From Chryseotalea sp. WA131a (lineage in GTDB: Bacteria; Bacteroidota; Bacteroidia; Cytophagales; Cyclobacteriaceae): a stretch of DNA of 64,000 nucleotides. Where the stretch lies: the NCBI GenBank assembly GCA_025370075.1, contig CP073016.1:248001-312000 (forward strand), given 5' to 3'. A program made the position numbers and the translations under genes. Below, piece after piece: positions 8,227-17,502 of this stretch (positions are counted from its first letter, which is position 1; each line of letters starts with the position of its first letter). The notes beneath the pieces are model-generated. The model saw nothing but the letters and a program-made list of their open reading frames with translations. It had not been told where the DNA came from and did not search any database.

Positions 8227-8595
8227 GCTGTTTATTTTTCTCTGAACAAAAAATACAATCTCCCAACAAATTAATGTCGTCAATATCATGCTCAAACCAC
8301 CAATACTGAAGTTGCCGTCAGTAAGTTTTTTTATTGTCAATTGAAAAAATGTCAAACCTACTAAAGACACAAAAATTGAAGTCAGAACATTTCTTATTGA
8401 AAATTGTCCAACTGTCAGCCGTGAAAAAATGTTATTAGCTATTGTCAAACCCAATAGAATTGAAAGAAAAAAGATGTCGTCTGGTCCAATGTCTAGGATG
8501 TCGGATAAAGTGGCTAGGGTCAAATATGGAATCGCAATTAGTCCTACGGACAAAAAGAAATAGTAGCCAAGTCGTTCAATAAAATCTAGTTTCAT
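8221..8595 (-). CDS. Four-helix membrane protein ending in attC
   Basis: 124 residues, with about four transmembrane helices (near residues 10-30, 43-58, 68-87, 97-116). The last codons AAC AGC CGC TAA use bases of the attC10 core CGCTAAC, so the recombination site provides the stop. Any attC swap at this core keeps the stop because AAC is invariant. No family recognised. Confidence 0.7.
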   Translation of the reverse strand: MKLDFIERLGYYFFLSVGLIAIPYLTLATLSDILDIGPDDIFFLSILLGLTIANNIFSRLTVGQFSIRNVLTSIFVSLVGLTFFQLTIKKLTDGNFSIGGLSMILTTLICWEIVFFVQRKINSR

Positions 8596-8625
8596 TAGTT
8601 CTCCGGTCTGTCCGAAATAAATTGC

Positions 8626-8756
8626 CGCTAACGTTTATGTTTATGACGGATTGGGTTTTCGAAGCGCGTCACTGTCCCACGTTGCTGAACGAAATTAAGA
8701 AAACAAAACTTGATAGCAACACTGAACCCCAAGCTGGCATAAACATTTTGTTGGGC
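8626..8756 (-). repeat. attC11, singleton type related to attC30
   Basis: Left core CGCTAAC, right core GTTGGGC; arms TGTTTATGACGGATTGGG / CCCCAAGCTGGCATAAACA. Confidence 0.85.
8690..8719 (-). promoter_or_regulatory. Promoter-like motif inside attC11
   Basis: TTG (8717-8719), 19-bp spacer, TAATTTCG (8690-8697). The surrounding attC sequence differs greatly from families A-G, yet boxes and spacing are kept. Confidence 0.45.
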
Positions 8757-8769
8757 GTTCGTGCTTCAC

Positions 8770-9213
8770 TCATCTCTTTTTCTTTTTAGTCGTTAGTTTG
8801 GTTATAATTTCGTCAGCCATTGCAAGATAGTCCTTTGTTGATTTGTCCAAGTCTGCGTCTGTGATTTCCGTTTTTATTTCTGTCGTTGATTCGTCAACGT
8901 TCCCAAAATTTTTATTTAAATATTTTTCAATTTCCTCCATTGCTTTCAGAACGCTGATTTTGCTTTTCTGTCCGTACTTTTCTGTCCACCATTCATTGAA
9001 TTTTTCAGTTGTCCGAAGTCTCTTATCTTCTTCAATTATGAGTCCGATGCGTTTTAGCTTCGTTGTCCCAGTTACAAATTCTGAATTTGTCATGATTGAA
9101 TGGTTGATGTAGTCCGCAGCTTGAATGATGTCGGTCAAAGTAGAACCTTTGTCACCTTTTTCTGAAAACTTAATTGCTTCAAGTAACCATGCGTCAGAAT
9201 ACTCAAATGTCAT
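8770..9213 (-). CDS. Hypothetical protein, possible winged-helix domain
   Basis: 147 residues from ATG at 9213 (the frame stays open into attC12). Residues 1-75 (SDAWLLEAIKFSEK...LTDIIQAADYI...LKRIGLIIEEDKRLRTT) have the helix pattern of a small winged-helix domain, followed by a charged helical region and a Lys-rich tail KKKKR. DNA binding is possible but not shown. Confidence 0.6.
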   Translation of the reverse strand: MTFEYSDAWLLEAIKFSEKGDKGSTLTDIIQAADYINHSIMTNSEFVTGTTKLKRIGLIIEEDKRLRTTEKFNEWWTEKYGQKSKISVLKAMEEIEKYLNKNFGNVDESTTEIKTEITDADLDKSTKDYLAMADEIITKLTTKKKKR

Positions 9214-9250
9214 TGTCTGTCCGTTAGTCTGAATGTTAAATAAGCATGAC

Positions 9251-9379
9251 GCCCAACGTAAATATTTGCGATCGGGCGGGAATTTGAAACTGCGTATTGT
9301 CCCCAGCACCAAACGGAATAAAGATAACAAAACTTTGTGCTACACGTCAACCCCGCCTGGCGCAAATATATTGTTGGCC
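9251..9379 (-). repeat. attC12, family B
   Basis: Left core GCCCAAC, right core GTTGGCC; closes the lipoprotein cassette 9390-10088. Confidence 0.9.
9319..9350 (-). promoter_or_regulatory. Promoter-like motif inside attC12
   Basis: TTG (9348-9350), 21-bp spacer, TATCTTTA (9319-9326); representative of family B, directed at the gene starting at 9213. Confidence 0.5.
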
Positions 9380-9389
9380 GCATGTGCCC

Positions 9390-10088
9390 TTAACGTACAC
9401 CAATTATTCCGAGTCCTTCTTTTAAGTCCTTACGCTGGTCTAAGGTTGTTGGATTTATTCCCCAGTTCTCCGCTATTTTCATTACGAGTTCTTCGTTGGG
9501 TATTATTAGTCCTTCTTTTTCAAAGTAGTCGGCCTGCTTTGCTGCTTCGGAAAAAGTGTCTACAAGGTCAAATTGTTTTTCAAACTCTGTCGGTTCACCT
9601 GTAACAATTAAATTCTCACCACTTTCTCCAAGATAACTGTAAGCTCGTTTTGTTTGTCCTTCAATTGACTTCATCCAACCATGAAGTTCAACTACTCGAT
9701 GTGTCACAAAATAGTCTGCGTGACCGAATTTGGAACTCAACTCGTTAAGTAGCTTTGTCGCTGCTATAATATTGTCTTCTGTGTCCAGTCCGGGCAAACT
9801 TAGTCCAACCACAAAGATTAGACTGTCAACCGATGGAGAAACAAAAATCTTATCCGTATATGCTCCGTCAATTCCTTGAGTCCAGTTAGTTGGTTGCTGA
9901 TTTTTTAGATTTATAAAGTCCGCAACTTCTTTTGGGTCATTTGCTTTCACAGTCAACCAAATACATTTGTATCCAAATGAGATTGGTTTGTCGGCTGTTA
10001 CTTGATTCGTTTGCTCGTTTTGTTTTTTGAAACACGAAGTCAACCAAGTCAGTAGTGTCATTATCAATATAAATTGTCTCAATTTCAT
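9390..10088 (-). CDS. Predicted lipoprotein of unknown function
   Basis: 232 residues. Signal peptide with lipobox at LTSC (Cys19), then a globular domain of about 200 residues without recognised motif; it contains VKANDPKEVADFINLKNQQ and ends near EGLGIIGVR. Secretion to the cell envelope is the only confident statement. Starts 36 bp inside the cassette. Confidence 0.75.
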   Translation of the reverse strand: MKLRQFILIMTLLTWLTSCFKKQNEQTNQVTADKPISFGYKCIWLTVKANDPKEVADFINLKNQQPTNWTQGIDGAYTDKIFVSPSVDSLIFVVGLSLPGLDTEDNIIAATKLLNELSSKFGHADYFVTHRVVELHGWMKSIEGQTKRAYSYLGESGENLIVTGEPTEFEKQFDLVDTFSEAAKQADYFEKEGLIIPNEELVMKIAENWGINPTTLDQRKDLKEGLGIIGVR

Positions 10089-10124
10089 TTTTAATCAGTT
10101 GTCGAAATTGTCCGGTGGCATTGC

Positions 10125-10254
10125 GGCCAACGTGAGTATTTGCGTTCGAGCGGGGCTTTCGAAGCCACGCCTTGTCCCCGGCACCGAACGCATTAAAGAT
10201 ACGAAAACGTTGGATTACGCGTCAACCCCGCTTGACGCAAATACATTGTTGTGG
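10125..10254 (-). repeat. attC13, family A
   Basis: Left core GGCCAAC, right core GTTGTGG; the next cassette end mirrors it over 16 bp. Confidence 0.9.
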
Positions 10255-10261
10255 CTCGTTT

Positions 10262-10861
10262 TCATTCCAATCCCTTTTTGTCCAAATTATATGTTTTTCT
10301 TATAATAGTCTCTTTGTCGTCTTTGAAGCAAATTTCAAGTCTATTGTTGTCCAAGAATTTTGTGTCGCACCGCCACCAAATGGAAGATACACTCATTGAA
10401 TAAGTATTGATTGGAAATGGTGATATGTCCTCAAGCATATGTCGTTTTATTAAGTCTCCTTGATTATCATAATATACCATTACGTCAACTCCATATCCCA
10501 TTGAGTGCCAATTGTCAAATGTCACAAGGTATCCTGCGTTATTTGAAACAAACGCACTTACAGGAGCCGTTTGATTTATTAATTTTTTCTTCCACACTAA
10601 GCTATCCCCGTTTTTTGTCTTTTTGTACATGATTGCATGACAAGGAATAATTGTAGCGTCAGCCGGGCTAAAACGGTCTTTCTGTCGTGGCTTTGCATTC
10701 ATCCATTTCCAGAATTTCTCTGGTACAGTCCTCGGTACAATTCTTACAAAGTACGTCCTGTCCTCATTGTAATAATCTTTCGTTTTTGGTGGAGCCCATG
10801 AGTCCGCCATAACTATAAACGATCCAAAGATTAAGATAGATGTCAGCCAAATATTTCTCAT
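10262..10861 (-). CDS. Secreted hypothetical protein
   Basis: 199 residues from ATG at 10861, chosen because it begins a signal peptide (MRNIWLTSILIFGSFIVMADSWA). The mature protein has many aromatic residues (FWKWMNAK, VSSIWWRCD) and a beta-rich pattern. No family recognised. The frame open upstream to 10927 is attC14 sequence. Confidence 0.7.
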   Translation of the reverse strand: MRNIWLTSILIFGSFIVMADSWAPPKTKDYYNEDRTYFVRIVPRTVPEKFWKWMNAKPRQKDRFSPADATIIPCHAIMYKKTKNGDSLVWKKKLINQTAPVSAFVSNNAGYLVTFDNWHSMGYGVDVMVYYDNQGDLIKRHMLEDISPFPINTYSMSVSSIWWRCDTKFLDNNRLEICFKDDKETIIRKTYNLDKKGLE

Positions 10862-10895
10862 ATAATCGTCTTGTCTTAGTCGTCCGGAAAATGAG

Positions 10896-11026
10896 CCACA
10901 ACGGTTAGGCTTGCAGAAGGCGGGCAATTAAAAACCTGCGCCTTCTCCCACGTGATAAAATAAATGAAACGCACTGAACTTTCCTAACGCACACTCCGCC
11001 CGCTTTTCTGCAAGCCTGTGTTATGG
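10896..11026 (-). repeat. attC14, family D
   Basis: Left core CCACAAC, right core GTTATGG; joined to R copy 2. Confidence 0.9.
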
Positions 11027-11383
11027 CCAGTTTGCAACCGAGCTTAGGGTTTTAATGTCGACCGTGCAAAAGAAAAAATGTCAACCGAGAAGCTTTGCGA
11101 GCAAGTCGTCCAGCGAAAGAGTTTTGTCGTCCGCCAGAAAGTGTCGTCAATAGTTGTCGCGCGAGAATGGGTCGTCCGATTGCAAATTTTTCCGACACGA
11201 GTCGTCAACGAGCTAAAGTGTCCCAAGGAAAACGTCTTAAAAAAGCGTCTTTTCTTAAATTTTCAGTAAGTAGTTTGAAGCAAAGTCCGCGCAATGTTTA
11301 TGAATTGTCAGCGAGCAGAAAGTCAGTCGTCTACTAATTTGTGGTCAGCGAAATTGGGGACGCACACTCGTCCCGCAAATTGG
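11027..11383 (-). mobile_element. ORF-less R cassette, copy 2
   Basis: Diverged copy with several small indels relative to copy 1 (e.g. near 11120-11150), which shift any reading frame. Retains the GTC-rich middle and the terminal inverted repeat. Confidence 0.8.
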
Positions 11384-11513
11384 CCATAACGTGAGTATTT
11401 GCGTTCGAGCGGGGCTTCCGAAGCCACGTGCTGTCCCCGACACCGAACGCATTAAAGATACGAAAACGTTGGATTACGCGTCAACCCCGCTTGACGCAAA
11501 TACATTGTTGCCA
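11384..11513 (-). repeat. attC15, family A
   Basis: Left core CCATAAC, right core GTTGCCA; a 125-bp non-coding stretch separates it from the next gene end at 11639. Confidence 0.9.
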
Positions 11514-11638
11514 GCAGTGCGCTTACTTGAAAATTGAAAAGTCAGTCAGTTGTCGTCTCTGCCAGTATTGCCTGTCTGGCTTCGTCAAACTTTAAAGACT
11601 CTCACGTGACTCACTCATCCCTAACACCACTTGCTTTT

Positions 11639-12406
11639 TTAGAATGCTTGCATTGTATATTTGATAGAATCGAGATGGGTTTTACACCCAAAAACATAAT
11701 AAATAAATTCCCCATAGCCTTTTTTTTCTGAGTATTCTCCAGGTAGATTGAATATGTACTTCATGTCCTTTTTACAAATGTCACATTTTACAAATTCTCT
11801 GGATTGAATCCATTGCAATCCGTCACCGATTCTTATTTGAAATAAAGGCTCATAATAATTTGTCAGAGTAGGTTCGTTGACTAAGATTGAGGTCAGTAAG
11901 TCTGCATGTCTGTCCGCAATAAACGACTTTATCAATTTTTTTAATTCTTTGTTTCTTCCAAGCAGATTTCTAGCCGACCAAGTGTTATTTATTTTACCAC
12001 TTTTTGTAATAACTCTAGGAATCAATACCGGAATAAATTTTGTCTTACCTAGAACTGAATAATCATTTTGATAGTCAACAATCTTTATTTCGATGTCGGG
12101 GTTTTTTGGATCTTTACTAAAAGCAATCTTAAATGTTTTTCTTCTCCACTTATTATCTAGTTCTTCTGGAACTGTAATAAATAAATCTCGCTCCTCTGTC
12201 ACGCCAATTGGGGCTAAGATTGCTCCAGTGTGAGGTTTGTCTGTATACGTTGATATCAATTTGAAAACCTCCATTCTTTCATTTATTGAAAGTCTTTCGA
12301 ATGCCTCCTTTACTGGCTTTAATTTGGTTTTGTACCTAATTTTAAGGATTAGCAATAACAATCCAATTAAACTGATACCTCCAACTAGAATATATATCAA
12401 TGTCAT
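11639..12406 (-). CDS. Membrane-anchored protein with C-terminal Cys/His cluster
   Basis: 255 residues: an N-terminal transmembrane helix (about residues 3-22), a long cytosolic-type region, and near the C-terminus a possible zinc site CDICKKDM followed about 30 residues later by FGCKTH. Low GTC content compared with neighbours. No family recognised; a membrane-tethered zinc-binding protein is the most that can be said. Confidence 0.7.
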   Translation of the reverse strand: MTLIYILVGGISLIGLLLLILKIRYKTKLKPVKEAFERLSINERMEVFKLISTYTDKPHTGAILAPIGVTEERDLFITVPEELDNKWRRKTFKIAFSKDPKNPDIEIKIVDYQNDYSVLGKTKFIPVLIPRVITKSGKINNTWSARNLLGRNKELKKLIKSFIADRHADLLTSILVNEPTLTNYYEPLFQIRIGDGLQWIQSREFVKCDICKKDMKYIFNLPGEYSEKKGYGEFIYYVFGCKTHLDSIKYTMQAF

Positions 12407-12477
12407 TCCTTGCTTTTACTTCGTTAGTTTAAAGTTTTTACTCAACAACAAACCTGTCCACGAAGCCAGCGCATTGC

Positions 12478-12605
12478 TGGCAACGTTTGTGTTTGCGCAG
12501 TGGTGGGCTTTCGAAGCCGCCACTGTCCGCGTGGGCAAACGTTGAACGAAGATAACACTTATAGCTTGCACGTCACCCCACCATTGCGCAAACATTTTGT
12601 TGGCG
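12478..12605 (-). repeat. attC16, family C
   Basis: Left core TGGCAAC, right core GTTGGCG. Body of the site identical to attC49; belongs to a duplicated cassette. Confidence 0.9.
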
Positions 12606-12628
12606 GTAGTACCATCTCTGACTGTTTA

Positions 12629-13141
12629 CTAATCTGCCAGTTCGTTGAGTCTTGGTTGAATGAACCAAACTCCAAGTGGAACCATCCATATTAGAAATGC
12701 CTCTACGGCATATTCGTTAATCTTTGCAAGTCGTCCCAATTCAATTGTTTTAAGTGTCTTAGCTGCGAATAACACAGAATAAACCATTAGTCCCAAATAG
12801 ATTGGAACTCCGGTGAATACTAAGATTAAAAAGTCGTCACCACTCAAAAAATTTTCATTTTCTGTTAACCAGAAAATAAAAATTAAGAGTGTCAGCGCCA
12901 ATAGAAATGCAACTCTAAATCTCCAAAGTCGGAAGTTGTGTCCAACGGGCAATAGCTTATAGAGTCCATTTGGAATTGTCCAAATCCAGCTAAACACTGT
13001 CGAAACAGTTATCATTCCTACTATTACGTCAGCGTACCCAGTTTGTCCGTGTCCAGAAACACCTAAGATGTCAGCCAAGATTGGTACTCCAATCGTCAAC
13101 AAAAATAATTGCCAGTGTTTAAGTCGAAGAATAAATTTCAT
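12629..13141 (-). CDS. Multi-pass membrane protein, copy 1 of a duplicated cassette
   Basis: 170 residues with about five hydrophobic segments; begins MKFILRLKHWQLFLLTIGVP. The same protein and flanks recur at 38518-39030 with no difference seen. The two copies have different upstream attC sites (attC17 and attC50, same type but divergent), as expected if the cassette was copied and reinserted. No family recognised. Confidence 0.75.
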   Translation of the reverse strand: MKFILRLKHWQLFLLTIGVPILADILGVSGHGQTGYADVIVGMITVSTVFSWIWTIPNGLYKLLPVGHNFRLWRFRVAFLLALTLLIFIFWLTENENFLSGDDFLILVFTGVPIYLGLMVYSVLFAAKTLKTIELGRLAKINEYAVEAFLIWMVPLGVWFIQPRLNELAD

Positions 13142-13172
13142 TTGTCCTATGTTTTCTCTGTCGAGGTATTAC

Positions 13173-13306
13173 CGCCAACGATAAATGCTTATGCCAGTAG
13201 CGGGATTTTGAAACTGCGCCTTGTCCCACAAGCACAAATAAATTTAAGAAAACAAAACGAACTTGCCAACACGTCACCCCGCTATTGCATAAGCACAGTG
13301 TTGGCG
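13173..13306 (-). repeat. attC17, type shared with attC50
   Basis: Left core CGCCAAC, right core GTTGGCG; arms ATGCTTATGCCAGTAGCGGG / CCCCGCTATTGCATAAGCA. Carries TTG-N20-TAAATTTA on the minus strand. Confidence 0.85.
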
Positions 13307-13325
13307 CCAGTGCTTTCGTCCACTG

Positions 13326-14231
13326 TCAAAACTTTATTGGAAACGTGAATTGACTCCTGATTGGTTGTCCATCGTCAACTTGAGCAGGTATCATTTTCGG
13401 CAACCTTTTCAATACTCTAATGACTTCGTCCTCTTGGTTCTTTGCTCCCTCAATTGTCTCAATTACTTTTATGTCGTCCACGAGACCGTCTTTTCCAATA
13501 ACGATATTGAGTACAATTCTGCCTGTCTTAAAGTCCTTCTTTCTTGGAGCTTTATATTCTTTACTAAAGAATTCCGAAATCTTAGAATGTGTACATTTTT
13601 CTTGTTCTTGATTTGAAGAAATATTTTCGCAACCGTATGCCACAAAGTTTTTTTCTTTTATTTCTTTGTTTGGTCTAGCAAATAAAAATAGCTCTCCATT
13701 CACATTCATTCCGACCATTCCAACTCCTCGTTTGTAAAATAAGTTATAGTACGAAGACATCTTATCTTTAATTTCATTTTGAGGTTCGGCTTTTACTTGC
13801 AATAAGTTTTTAAACTCACAAAAAGGTGTCGCTAAGAAACTTACAGTGTCTATTATTGTGTATTTCCACGTCTTGTCGTATTTCTCCCAAGTTGTCCCAG
13901 GAGTCAGATTATTTACTAGTTCGATTGACTCCGTTTTTTTTTCAGCGTCATAGAAATAAATAACTCCGTTTTCTTCTCTCCAGTAACTCGTTTTAGTCTT
14001 TCCGCTGGCATACTCTTCAATCTCTTTTAAATAATACTTGTCACCCGCTTTTAAACTGTCTCCATTAAAATATGATATGTATGATTCTCCACGAGAGAAA
14101 TACTTAATCTTTGTCCCAACTTTTATTGGCCAATATGTCCCAGTAACTTTCTCGAAACATAAGTCCCCCTGTCCGAATATTGTCCCAGTTGTTAAAATTA
14201 GAATTAGTGTCGTAAGTTTTATTTTATTCAT
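13326..14231 (-). CDS. Secreted protein with TonB C-terminal domain
   Basis: 301 residues from ATG at 14231, which starts a signal peptide ending FGQ. The middle (about 20-210) is an uncharacterised beta-rich domain; the last 75 residues match the TonB_C/energy-transducer fold (GRIVLNIVIGKDGLVDDIKV ... PIRSQFTFPIKF). There is no transmembrane anchor or Pro-rich spacer, so it is not a classical TonB; in Bacteroidota such free domains are common in periplasmic proteins of unknown role. Confidence 0.75.
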   Translation of the reverse strand: MNKIKLTTLILILTTGTIFGQGDLCFEKVTGTYWPIKVGTKIKYFSRGESYISYFNGDSLKAGDKYYLKEIEEYASGKTKTSYWREENGVIYFYDAEKKTESIELVNNLTPGTTWEKYDKTWKYTIIDTVSFLATPFCEFKNLLQVKAEPQNEIKDKMSSYYNLFYKRGVGMVGMNVNGELFLFARPNKEIKEKNFVAYGCENISSNQEQEKCTHSKISEFFSKEYKAPRKKDFKTGRIVLNIVIGKDGLVDDIKVIETIEGAKNQEDEVIRVLKRLPKMIPAQVDDGQPIRSQFTFPIKF

Positions 14232-14258
14232 TGTCTCACTTTGTCTTAAAAGCATTGG

Positions 14259-14389
14259 CGCCAACGGTTAGCTTGTGGCAGGTGGGCAAATAAAAACCTT
14301 CACCCTTTCCACCGTGATAAAGATAATTAAAGAACTGCAAACTTCAATGACGCACGGTCCCGCCCACTTGCCACAAGCTTTTGTTAGCG
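14259..14389 (-). repeat. attC18, family E
   Basis: Left core CGCCAAC, right core GTTAGCG; stem tip GCAGGTGGGC instead of GCAGGCGGGC, with the matching change GCCCACTTGC on the other arm: a compensatory pair. Confidence 0.9.
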
Positions 14390-14405
14390 GTTCGGGCTTA
14401 CCGTC

Positions 14406-15053
14406 TCACTTGTCTACAAATTGATTTCTGTTTTTCCTGATGAAGTCCACTTGAAGTCGTTGCAAGTTTTCCGTCTTATACAATTCGTAAAATTCCGTGT
14501 CAAAGTCGTTTAGCGGATTGTCTTCATAAGATTTACTGAATCCTTCAATTGTTCCATCTTGGTGCTTTGTTATTTTATCATTCTCCTTTTCAAAGGTCTT
14601 GTTTGCTCTTTCGGTCAGGTCAGCAAATTTATTAGCTCCAATAAGTCTCAAAGCATCTGGCAAGTATTTGTAAAACTGTCCGCTGGAATTAAAGTAAAAT
14701 TGGTTGTATCCACCATTATTAACTTCTGCTTCTAATAACCAAATCATATAAATAGCTTGTCTTGATTTGTTCCAAGACATTACTGCTTCAAATTCTTTTT
14801 CATAGTTGTCCGTTTGCTTTTCAGAAAGATTGTCAAACACTATCTGGAGCAAGTTATCGTCCGATGTTGTGTCAATAACCTGTCCAGTCAATTCTCTATA
14901 AATCGGTCTGTTCTTAAATGCGTCAATTGATTTGGCAAGTTGGTCTTCGTCCGCTTTGGATAATTTACGGTCATCTTTCTTTGTCTGTCCCGAACAGCCA
15001 AACAAGTCCAAGATTGTCGTTATAAGTCCCATAATTATAATTCGTCTTTTCAT
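14406..15053 (-). CDS. DMP19/DUF4375-like lipoprotein
   Basis: 215 residues from ATG at 15053; hydrophobic start and lipobox LFGC (Cys20). The DMP19/DUF4375 signature EVNNGGYNQFYFNSSG lies about residues 115-130. Proteins of this family, including the gonococcal DNA-mimic DMP19, usually are cytosolic; here a lipoprotein signal precedes it. Function in the envelope is unknown. Confidence 0.75.
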   Translation of the reverse strand: MKRRIIIMGLITTILDLFGCSGQTKKDDRKLSKADEDQLAKSIDAFKNRPIYRELTGQVIDTTSDDNLLQIVFDNLSEKQTDNYEKEFEAVMSWNKSRQAIYMIWLLEAEVNNGGYNQFYFNSSGQFYKYLPDALRLIGANKFADLTERANKTFEKENDKITKHQDGTIEGFSKSYEDNPLNDFDTEFYELYKTENLQRLQVDFIRKNRNQFVDK

Positions 15054-15076
15054 TGGTTGTGGTCTTTTAGCCTGAC

Positions 15077-15208
15077 CGCTAACGTTTTCGGGCTTTGCGT
15101 TCGGGCGGGTTTCGGAGCACAAAACTGTCAACCTGCACTGAACTTGAATAGAAGCACAAAGTTTCAAGTTTGCACGTCACCCCGCCTGACGCAAAACCCG
15201 TGTTATGC
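15077..15208 (-). repeat. attC19, type shared with attC42 and attC78
   Basis: Left core CGCTAAC, right core GTTATGC; arms TTTCGGGCTTTGCGTTCGGGCGG / CCGCCTGACGCAAAACCCG. The -7-like box is poor here. Confidence 0.8.
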
Positions 15209-15216
15209 GTTCGTAT

Positions 15217-16215
15217 TTATTTTTCGTTTAACCATTTTAGCCAATCGTTTGCTACTTTGTCCCAATTGAATATATTATAATCTGGTTTATTGTCTTCTGT
15301 CAATGGGAAAAAGTTGTGTTCTGTGCCAATGTATGCTTTAAAGGTAAAATTCCGTTTGTTTTGTCGGATTATGTCCACTCGCAAAAAGTCGTTATATGGC
15401 GAACTCCAATCCTTTGTGCCATAAGTAACTAAAACAGGAATTTTCAATTTTTCCAAATAAGTAATCATTGGTTCAGAAAATTCATAAGTGCCTTTGTAAG
15501 TGTCGCCTTGTAAACTACTCATATCATTTTTGTTTGCCACAATGTCCGCCCAATAGTTTATGTTGTCTTCTCCATATTTTGTGCTGTCTGTGTCTGTTTC
15601 GTATGCTCTATTCTGTTCAATGATAGACAATATTCTACCCATTGGATTACCACCTGAATAAATTAAATGTGTTACATTTTTTAACTCAATTGCCATTTTT
15701 GTCGCAATTGTACTACCTTCTGAGTGGCCTGCAATAACAAGTTGTTTCGTTGATACCCAAGTCTGCTGTTGTAAATATTTTACGATTGCAATGTTTCTCG
15801 GAACGTAATAGCTCAATAAATTTCTGTCACTGTAATCTTTTGGGAATTTGCCAGTACTGTCAGCATAAGTGAAATCAGGTTTCAGAAATGTTACATCTGC
15901 TATGAGTGGTATGTATGGTTTACTAACAATAACCAAATGATATTTATTAGATAGGCTGTCTGGGTTAAACGGGAAAGTGCCATAAACATCCTTTCCTTGG
16001 AACAATATTAACGGTATTGGCAAACTGCCCTGACAAAAAAAGAAGAGTGGTTTAGGAATGTTTTCTTCCCCTTTTTTAGATTTGATTAAAACATCAACGT
16101 TATCTGTTTTGTATTTGTAAACAAGATGTTTAAAGCCAAAGTCTTGTGCTGTCTTAGTTTGCCCAAAAGCTGAAAAATATGTCAAAAGGCAAAGTATGTA
16201 AATAAGTTTTTTCAT
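15217..16215 (-). CDS. Secreted alpha/beta hydrolase
   Basis: 332 residues with signal peptide MKKLIYILCLLTYFSAFGQ. Catalytic triad candidates are visible: nucleophile S165 in GHSEG, D269 in GTKDW and H300 in TEHNF. The fold suggests an esterase or peptidase acting outside the cytoplasm; substrate unknown. Fewer GTC triplets than the cassettes on either side. The start gives a clean signal peptide. Confidence 0.8.
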   Translation of the reverse strand: MKKLIYILCLLTYFSAFGQTKTAQDFGFKHLVYKYKTDNVDVLIKSKKGEENIPKPLFFFCQGSLPIPLILFQGKDVYGTFPFNPDSLSNKYHLVIVSKPYIPLIADVTFLKPDFTYADSTGKFPKDYSDRNLLSYYVPRNIAIVKYLQQQTWVSTKQLVIAGHSEGSTIATKMAIELKNVTHLIYSGGNPMGRILSIIEQNRAYETDTDSTKYGEDNINYWADIVANKNDMSSLQGDTYKGTYEFSEPMITYLEKLKIPVLVTYGTKDWSSPYNDFLRVDIIRQNKRNFTFKAYIGTEHNFFPLTEDNKPDYNIFNWDKVANDWLKWLNEK

Positions 16216-16242
16216 TGTCTACTAGTTGTTTTGTAATATGAC

Positions 16243-16374
16243 GCATAACGTTTTGCAGCTACCCGAAGGGCGGGACTTTTACCACAAAACTTGATTTGAA
16301 AAACTAATGTTTCATTAACCACAAAACTGTCTTTGGAACACGAAACCCCGCCTTTTGGGTAGGTGCTGTTAGCT
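16243..16374 (-). repeat. attC20, singleton type
   Basis: Left core GCATAAC, right core GTTAGCT; arms GCAGCTACCCGAAGGGCGGG / CCCGCCTTTTGGGTAGGTGC. Confidence 0.8.
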
Positions 16375-16470
16375 GCTGCCCATTCTGTCCTTTGGTTTTT
16401 TGAGTTCTGTCGTTACATTATTGCTGTCTAATTATAAGATGCTATGGAATATAGATTTTTGATTGTCATC

Positions 16471-16824
16471 CTAAACGATTAAGTCAAGCAGTCCACATAA
16501 GCCTGCACCAATTATAATTGTCCAAGAAATCCAATCTTTAAACTCATTGTTTTTGTGTTTAAGAAACAAAATATGAAGCCCTAAATGCACAATCATAAAA
16601 ATATTAAACCCCTTTATAAACGCTTCTATGTCTTGGCTGTGTGTCAGCTGCCAAAATATAAAGTAGAATAAAGGAATATGTGCGAAAACAAATATTATGT
16701 GTCCAAGTTTGTCACTGAGCATTGAAAGTCCTGGAAAAATTCGCCATTCTCGGCAACGAATTGCGTCCATTTCGTGCATTGTCAAAAGTGAAAGTCCTAA
16801 ATAAAAGAATATGTGTCCTGTCAT
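16471..16824 (-). CDS. Four-helix membrane protein (DUF6713-like)
   Basis: 117 residues with four transmembrane segments and the N-terminal pattern MHEMDAIRCREWRIFPG between helices one and two, which I associate with DUF6713 proteins of unknown function. Confidence in the family name is moderate; the coding call is firm. About 95 bp between the gene end and attC20 appear empty. Confidence 0.7.
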   Translation of the reverse strand: MTGHIFFYLGLSLLTMHEMDAIRCREWRIFPGLSMLSDKLGHIIFVFAHIPLFYFIFWQLTHSQDIEAFIKGFNIFMIVHLGLHILFLKHKNNEFKDWISWTIIIGAGLCGLLDLIV

Positions 16825-16873
16825 AATATTTTGTCTTATTAATTTTATGTCTTCTCGTGTCTATTTGGGTTGC

Positions 16874-17004
16874 AGCTAACGATTAGGCTTGCAGAAGGCG
16901 GGCAATTGAAAACCTGCGCCTTCTCCCACGTGATAAAATAAATGAAACGCACTGAACTTTCCTAACGCACAGTCCGCCCGCTTTTCTGCAAGCCTGTGTT
17001 ATGG
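16874..17004 (-). repeat. attC21, family D
   Basis: Left core AGCTAAC, right core GTTATGG. Same as attC76 apart from the left core (both read ...CGATTAGGCTTGC, GGCAATTGAAAACC); joined to R copy 3. Confidence 0.9.
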
Positions 17005-17367
17005 CCAGTTTGCAACCGAGCTGAAGGTTTTAGTTTCGACCGTGCAAAAGGAAAAATATCCACCGATAAGTTTTGCGAACAAGTCGTCCAGCGAAAGAAT
17101 TTGGTCGTCCGCCAGAAAGTGTCGTTAAGAGTTGTCGCGCGCGAACGTGTCGTCCGATTGCAAATTTTTCCGAGTCGAGTCGTTAACGAGCAAAAAAAGT
17201 CCACAAAGAGAAAAGTTTAAACAAGTGCGGCTTTGATTTTTAAATTTCCGGTCAGTCGTTTGAAGAAAAGTCCGCGTAATGTTTATGAATTGTCAACGAG
17301 CAGAAGTAAGTCGTCTACTAATTAGTCGTCAGCGAAATTGGGGACGCACCCTCGTCCCGCAAATTGG
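17005..17367 (-). mobile_element. ORF-less R cassette, copy 3
   Basis: Apparently identical to copy 15 (59710-60072). A minus-strand frame of 80 codons is open here (16962-17204, running into attC21) but is broken in most other copies. Confidence 0.8.
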
Positions 17368-17496
17368 CCATAACGTGTGTGTTTGCGCAGTGGTGCGGTT
17401 TCGAAGCCGCGTCCTGTCCCCGACACCAAACGTGGAACGAAGATATAAACTTTGGGCTACACGTCAACGCACCATTGCGCAAACATTTTGTTGTGG
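17368..17496 (-). repeat. attC22, family C
   Basis: Left core CCATAAC, right core GTTGTGG; arms GTGTTTGCGCAGTGGTGCGG / GCACCATTGCGCAAACA. Confidence 0.9.
17438..17467 (-). promoter_or_regulatory. Promoter-like motif inside attC22
   Basis: TTG (17465-17467), 19-bp spacer, TATCTTCG (17438-17445); representative of family C. It would transcribe into R copy 3. Confidence 0.45.
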
Positions 17497-17502
17497 CCAG
17501 TG

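Noticed and set aside
16962..17204. Minus-strand 80-codon frame in R copies 3 and 15 (Thr/Arg-rich)
   Set aside because: Partly attC sequence, broken in most copies, and its odd composition follows from the GAC-rich DNA.
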